Positions 8,988 through 12,404 of a stretch of 12,404 nucleotides of DNA are shown here, in pieces (the stretch's first letter is position 1; every line of letters starts with the position of its first letter). A model generated the notes under the pieces. It made no database searches and was not told the DNA's origin. It worked only from the letters and a program-made list of their open reading frames with translations. The stretch lies in the NCBI GenBank assembly GCA_041158225.1, contig JBEBBU010000046.1, positions 1 to 12,404 of the forward strand. The letters are read 5' to 3'. The DNA comes from JBEBBU01 sp041158225 (GTDB lineage: Bacteria > Pseudomonadota > Gammaproteobacteria > Methylococcales > Methylococcaceae). A program made the translations under genes and the position numbers.

Positions 8988-10331
8988 ATGAAAGAAACAA
9001 CAGAAATGCTTTCTATCAATCGCCTGCATGAGGTCGTCACGGACATACTCATGCTGGCCAGAAAAGAGGGGGCTGATGCTGCCGAAGCTGGTGCACACTC
9101 GGAAACCGGTCTGGGTGTCAATGTTCGCATGTCTGAAATTGAAACCGTCGAGTTTCATCAGGGGCAGGGCGTCGGTATCACCGTTTACTTCGGTCATCGC
9201 AAAGGTTCTGCGAGCACCAATGATCTCAGTCACAATGCCCTGGCCTCATCGGTAGCAGCCGCCTGCCGTATCGCCCGCTATGCCCAGGAAGATACCTGTG
9301 CCGGATTGCCCGAGGAGCGGCTACTGGCCAGAGACTGTGAAGATCTTGATCTGTACCATCCATGGGATATTACTGTGGATCAGGCGGTGGCATTGGCACT
9401 GAGTGCTGAATCTGCCGCACTGGATTTTCATGATGACATTGCAAATTCTGATGGTGCCAGTGTGAACAGTTACAGTGGTGCCAGAGTACTGGGTAACAGC
9501 CTTGGTTTCCAGCATGGTTATCTGAGTTCGCGCCACAGTATCAGCTGCTCGGTCATTGCGCAGCAGGGTCAGGATATGCAGAGAGACGACTGGTGGACAG
9601 TGGCGCGGCGCGCGGACGAACTTGCATCTGCCGAATCGATTGGTCTTGAGGCCGCAAAGCGCAGCCTCGCCAGACTGGGTAGTCGTAGCCTGCCGACATC
9701 CCAGTGTCCCGTCATTTTCGATGCTACCATTGCAGGCTCACTGATCGGACACCTGATTTCTGCCATCAGCGGCGGCAATCTGTACCGTAAATCCAGTTTT
9801 CTCCTTGATATGCTTGGCAAGGATATTTTTCCGGATTTCGTCCACCTCCATGAGAGCCCGCTGCTGAAAGGTGCGCTGGGCAGTGCTCCCCATGACAGCG
9901 AAGGTGTTGCGGTTTCTGCCAAGGATATTATCAGGGATGGACGGCTTGCCAGCTATCTCCTTGGATCATATTCGGCACGCAGACTTGGCATGCAGTCCAC
10001 AGGTAATGCTGGAGGTACACACAATCTCCGCCTGGATTCAGGGCCTCTTGACCTGTCTGAACTCTTACGCGAAATGCAGCGCGGTCTGCTGGTCACAGAA
10101 CTGCTTGGTCAGGGGGTGAATACCGTGACTGGAGACTACTCGCGTGGTGCTGCAGGATTCTGGGTCGAGCACGGGGAAATCCAGTTCCCTGTCGAGGAGA
10201 TCACCATTGCAGGCAATCTTAAAGACATGTACAGAGGGTTAATGGCGATTGGCAACGATGTTGAACGCAGAGGCAATCTGCATACTGGATCGATATGGCT
10301 ACGGGAAATGACGGTGGCTGGTAACCAGTAA
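8988..10331 (+). CDS. pmbA: Metalloprotease subunit PmbA (TldE)
   Basis: PmbA/TldE is the non-catalytic partner of TldD. The heterodimer forms a chamber in which TldD holds the zinc. The 447 residues match the family length (450 in E. coli). Family features are the N-terminal EADAAE-like repeat region (REGADAAEAG in related proteins, KEGADAAEAG here), GVGITVYFGHRKGSAST, the central PVIFDATIAGSLIGHLISAI region, and the C-terminal GAAGFWVEHGEIQFPVEEIT. As expected for TldE there is no HExxxH motif. The ATG at 8988 follows tldD by four bases without a clear Shine-Dalgarno; ATG 9006 is an alternative six codons later. In many gammaproteobacteria yjgA lies between tldD and pmbA; here the two are directly joined, which would favour balanced expression. 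It is the last gene of the plus-strand block. Confidence 0.96.
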   Translation: MKETTEMLSINRLHEVVTDILMLARKEGADAAEAGAHSETGLGVNVRMSEIETVEFHQGQGVGITVYFGHRKGSASTNDLSHNALASSVAAACRIARYAQEDTCAGLPEERLLARDCEDLDLYHPWDITVDQAVALALSAESAALDFHDDIANSDGASVNSYSGARVLGNSLGFQHGYLSSRHSISCSVIAQQGQDMQRDDWWTVARRADELASAESIGLEAAKRSLARLGSRSLPTSQCPVIFDATIAGSLIGHLISAISGGNLYRKSSFLLDMLGKDIFPDFVHLHESPLLKGALGSAPHDSEGVAVSAKDIIRDGRLASYLLGSYSARRLGMQSTGNAGGTHNLRLDSGPLDLSELLREMQRGLLVTELLGQGVNTVTGDYSRGAAGFWVEHGEIQFPVEEITIAGNLKDMYRGLMAIGNDVERRGNLHTGSIWLREMTVAGNQ

Positions 10332-10343
10332 AGCGTCTGATGA

Positions 10344-11261
10344 TCATGCCGGAGGCGCTACGCTGATGGCATGACGGCCGCCAAGCCTGGCAAGGTCGAC
10401 ATAGTCACAGGCCCATTGCAGAATCGTCCGGACCGGGGCTTTGCAAAGATCAGCGGGAGGCTTGAAACCGCCTAGTGTCAGTATCCTGCACAGATTACCT
10501 GCAGGATTGGAGGTATCCACTTCCTGTGCGCCTGTCTGTTTACTCAGCTTGGCGCCCATGGCATCCACCAGAACCGGAAGATGCCCGAAAGATTTTCCTG
10601 GCATGCCCATGATGTCCAGCATGAAGATCTGCCTCGCCGTATGCGGTAGCAGATCTACACCGCGTATGACATGGGTAATGCCCATGGCAGCATCATCCAC
10701 AATCGTCGATAAAGGATAAGCCGGGTATCCTTCTCGACTCCATACCAGAAAATCACCACATTCATCAGCAAGGACTGTCTGGCAATTGCCCTGAAACCTG
10801 TCGTGAAAGCTTACACTGGTGTCCTTTCCTGTCCCTGATATCCGTATCCTCCACCCGAAGCTCATACCATGCTTACTGGATTCCGCACGGTTTGCACAGG
10901 CGCCACCATAGCGAAGCATTTCCCCATTCCTGGCCAGAAGCGCTCTGGAACATATGCAGCGATAGATCATGTTCCGGGAGGCCAGGCTGGCAAGGTATGC
11001 TTCATAATACCCTTCTGCCTGATGTGACTGGTGATAGACCGCTCCATCCCATTCCAGTCCGTGAAGCTCAAGTGTTTGAAGGATGGCGTGACAGTATCCG
11101 GGACGGCACCGGCGTCTATCATTATCATCGAAACGCAACAGCCACTGGCCATGATGCTGGCGTGCATCAATGAAACTGTAAAGGGCGGTACTCAGAGAGC
11201 CTGCATGCAATGGTCCCGTGGGTGACGGCGCAAAGCGTCCACGGTAGAGGGCAGGTATCAC
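10344..11261 (-). CDS. gluQ: Glutamyl-Q tRNA(Asp) synthetase
   Basis: GluQ is a truncated paralogue of glutamyl-tRNA synthetase lacking the anticodon-binding domain. It activates glutamate and attaches it to queuosine at position 34 of tRNA-Asp. Visible marks are YRGRFAPSPTGPLHAGSL (HIGH-type motif, here HAGS), a zinc site CIC...YGGAC matching the family's Cys-Cys-Tyr-Cys set, YPLSTIVDD and VIRGVDLL in the glutamate pocket, and KLSKQ (KMSK-type). I start it at GTG 11261, giving 305 residues with only seven before RGRFAPSP, near the E. coli length. The longer open frame from 11342 would overlap dksA by 77 bases and adds nothing family-like. This start is four bases after the dksA stop and lacks a good Shine-Dalgarno, so coupling to dksA is likely. 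The segment RFDDNDRRRC differs from the usual RIEDIDPPR. Confidence 0.92.
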   Translation of the reverse strand: MIPALYRGRFAPSPTGPLHAGSLSTALYSFIDARQHHGQWLLRFDDNDRRRCRPGYCHAILQTLELHGLEWDGAVYHQSHQAEGYYEAYLASLASRNMIYRCICSRALLARNGEMLRYGGACANRAESSKHGMSFGWRIRISGTGKDTSVSFHDRFQGNCQTVLADECGDFLVWSREGYPAYPLSTIVDDAAMGITHVIRGVDLLPHTARQIFMLDIMGMPGKSFGHLPVLVDAMGAKLSKQTGAQEVDTSNPAGNLCRILTLGGFKPPADLCKAPVRTILQWACDYVDLARLGGRHAISVAPPA

Positions 11262-11265
11262 CAGA

Positions 11266-11706
11266 TCAGCTGAGCTGGCGCTCCCTGATTTCGTCAAGGG
11301 TTTTACAGTCAATACACTGGGTTGCCGTAGGGCGGGCCTCAAGACGGCGCAGACCTATCTCTATACCGCAGGTTTCACAGTATCCATAGTCTCCGCGTTC
11401 CAGGCTTTCAATGGAATCCTCAATCTTCTTGATGAGCTTTCTTTCCCGGTCTCTGGTACGCAGTTCCAGGCTGAACTCGGATTCCTGCGTTGCCCTGTCG
11501 TTGGGATCAGGGAAATTGGCAGCTTCGTCCTTCATATGATGCACTGTGCGGTCGACTTCCTGCATCAGTTCTGCTTTCCAGCCCTGGAGAATGACACGAA
11601 AATGCTCGACCTGAGCATCATTCATATATTCTTCATCCGGCTTACTCTCATAAGGAGTAAAACTGAAGGGACTGGCTTGGCCGCTTCTTTCCTTATCATT
11701 TGACAT
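11266..11706 (-). CDS. dksA: RNA polymerase-binding transcription factor DksA
   Basis: DksA binds the secondary channel of RNA polymerase and works with ppGpp to shift transcription in the stringent response, repressing rRNA promoters and activating amino-acid synthesis genes. The 146 residues align along almost the whole E. coli protein (151). The coiled-coil tip motif DxxDxA is Asp67, Asp70, Ala72 (FPDPNDRATQE). The four-cysteine zinc finger is Cys110, Cys113, Cys131, Cys134 (YCETC and QCIDC). The N-terminal block YESKPDEEYMNDAQVEHFR matches the E. coli arrangement, supporting the ATG at 11706 over the internal Met28. That start is preceded by AAGGAG. gluQ follows after four bases, the classic dksA-gluQ pairing. 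Confidence 0.97.
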   Translation of the reverse strand: MSNDKERSGQASPFSFTPYESKPDEEYMNDAQVEHFRVILQGWKAELMQEVDRTVHHMKDEAANFPDPNDRATQESEFSLELRTRDRERKLIKKIEDSIESLERGDYGYCETCGIEIGLRRLEARPTATQCIDCKTLDEIRERQLS

Positions 11707-11710
11707 CCAG

Positions 11711-11719
11711 CTTCTCCTT
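11711..11719 (-). promoter_or_regulatory. Shine-Dalgarno site of dksA
   Basis: On the minus strand the sequence is AAGGAGAAG. Its AGGAG core lies seven bases before the ATG at 11706. It is a strong site and fixes the dksA start. Confidence 0.8.
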
Positions 11720-11726
11720 GGTCAGG

Positions 11727-11753
11727 TGTCGATAAATCTTTCTATTATCGACA
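11727..11753. promoter_or_regulatory. Inverted repeat over the dksA -10 region, possible operator
   Basis: TGTCGATAA at 11727-11735 is repeated in perfect inverse as TTATCGACA at 11745-11753, nine bases per arm with a nine-base centre. It covers the predicted -10 hexamer (11744-11749) and the likely start of transcription near 11737. It would therefore be only partly transcribed, which fits a protein-binding site better than an RNA hairpin. No regulator is identified. Confidence 0.5.
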
Positions 11754-11773
11754 ATTAAGCATGAAGATTGCAA
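11744..11773 (-). promoter_or_regulatory. Predicted sigma70-type promoter of dksA-gluQ
   Basis: Reading the minus strand, TTGCAA (11768-11773) serves as -35, with four of six consensus bases. GATAAT (11744-11749) serves as -10, with five of six. The spacer is 18 bases. Transcription would begin near 11737, leaving a leader of about 30 bases before the dksA ATG. It directly abuts the terminator hairpin of the upstream gene. Confidence 0.6.
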
Positions 11774-11774
11774 G

Positions 11775-11803
11775 CACGGAAGTCAGTCATCCTGACTTCC
11801 GTG
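11775..11803 (-). terminator. Hairpin terminator downstream of the peptidyl-prolyl isomerase
   Basis: CACGGAAGTCAG (11775-11786) and CTGACTTCCGTG (11792-11803) form a perfect 12-base-pair stem with a five-base loop. It starts six bases after the isomerase stop codon. On the minus strand the following tail (CTTGCAATCTTC) is only modestly U-rich. On the plus strand the tail AAATTTTTA is more terminator-like, so it may work mainly as a transcript-end stabiliser or act in both directions. Confidence 0.65.
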
Positions 11804-11809
11804 AAATTT

Positions 11810-12404
11810 TTACTGATGTTCGACAACAGTGGCTTTCTCAATGACGATATCCTGTCTGGGGACATCTGAAGGCATAGGGCCACCGGGGCCAGTGGGGATT
11901 TCTGCCATTTTGTCTACGATGTCCATACCCTGAACAACTTTACCAAATACGGCATAGCCCCAGCCCTGTGGGGTTGGACTTTTGTAATTCAGGAATGCAT
12001 TGTCTGTGTAGTTGATGAAGAACTGGGCGGTAGCTGAGTTGGGATCAGGTGTTCTGGCCATGGCAATCGTGCCACGATCATTTTTCAGGCCATTATCTGC
12101 CTCATTCCTGATGGGGGCATGGGTAGGCTTCTGCGTGAAATCCGCGGTGTAACCACCACCCTGGGCCATGAACTTCGGGATGACACGATGGAAGATAGTG
12201 CCATCGTAATGTCCTTCCTTCACATAGGCAAGAAAGTTCTCACAGCTTACCGGTGCCTTGTCACTGGCAAGTTCAATGACAATATCGCCCAGACTGGTTT
12301 CCAGTTTGACTTGTGTAGATTGACTCATGAGTTTGGATTTTCCTTCGGCAGATTGTGCCATGATGGGATTGAACAACATAAAACTGAACAGGAAAGGTAT
12401 AACT
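11810..12404 (-). CDS. Cyclophilin-type peptidyl-prolyl cis-trans isomerase, probably 5'-truncated by the window
   Basis: Cyclophilins speed cis-trans isomerisation of X-Pro bonds and assist protein folding. Core motifs are FHRVIPKFMAQGGG (catalytic Arg in FHRVI), NEADNGLKNDRGTIAMART, SATAQFFIN, and WGYAVFGKVVQGMDIVDK. The sequence resembles both PpiB and PpiA of E. coli. The frame is open to the right edge. Residues there read VIPFLFSFMLFNPIMAQSAEG, which looks like the hydrophobic core of a signal peptide with possible cleavage after IMA, implying a periplasmic protein whose start lies outside the window. Alternatives are ATG 12379 inside that segment, or ATG 12328 (MSQSTQVKLET), which has AAGGA twelve bases upstream and would give a cytoplasmic PpiB-like form. 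The family call is secure; start and location are not. Confidence 0.93.
   Translation of the reverse strand, partial: VIPFLFSFMLFNPIMAQSAEGKSKLMSQSTQVKLETSLGDIVIELASDKAPVSCENFLAYVKEGHYDGTIFHRVIPKFMAQGGGYTADFTQKPTHAPIRNEADNGLKNDRGTIAMARTPDPNSATAQFFINYTDNAFLNYKSPTPQGWGYAVFGKVVQGMDIVDKMAEIPTGPGGPMPSDVPRQDIVIEKATVVEHQ

Noticed and set aside
10332..10359. Possible hairpin AGCGTCT / AGGCGCT as a terminator between pmbA and gluQ
   Set aside because: The stem is seven pairs with a G-U and a 14-base loop, it runs into the gluQ coding region, and no U-tract follows.

Overview
The window reads as a stretch of ordinary proteobacterial chromosome, most likely from a gammaproteobacterium or a close relative. 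The evidence is the dksA-gluQ pair, an RNase G-YhdP-nitrilase-TldD-PmbA run, and close similarity of RlmH, RNase G and DksA to the enterobacterial proteins. Codon use is mixed with moderate GC and looks alike across the window. I see no tRNA, rRNA, CRISPR array, insertion sequence, phage gene or other sign of recent transfer, and I cannot name a genus.

Plus-strand block (1-10331). The 3' part of nadA (quinolinate synthase) enters from the left edge. It is followed by rlmH (23S rRNA methyltransferase), rng (RNase G), yhdP (large AsmA-like envelope protein), a nitrilase-superfamily amidase, tldD, and pmbA/tldE. All gaps are 17 bases or less, and two junctions are 4-base ATGA overlaps, so this looks like one operon whose promoter lies left of the window. 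It combines NAD synthesis, ribosome modification, rRNA/mRNA processing, envelope lipid homeostasis, probable metabolite repair, and the TldD-TldE peptidase heterodimer. Genes are packed end to end; no gene-free stretch exceeds about 105 bases.

Minus-strand block (10344-12404). Read right to left, a cyclophilin-type peptidyl-prolyl isomerase enters from the right edge and ends at a strong hairpin. Next comes a compact intergenic region with a good sigma70-like promoter and a 9-base-arm inverted repeat lying over its -10 element. Then dksA (RNA polymerase/ppGpp cofactor) and gluQ (glutamyl-queuosine tRNA-Asp synthetase) follow as a two-gene operon. gluQ converges on pmbA with only 12 bases between the stop codons and no clear terminator.

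I did not find a new biological system. The points most worth a check are: the palindrome over the dksA promoter; divergent active-site residues in GluQ; the unusual join of nadA-rlmH to rng-yhdP with no maf and with no yjgA between tldD and pmbA; the likely secretion signal on the isomerase; and a nine-G run in tldD. The proposed starts of rng and gluQ differ from the longest open frames.
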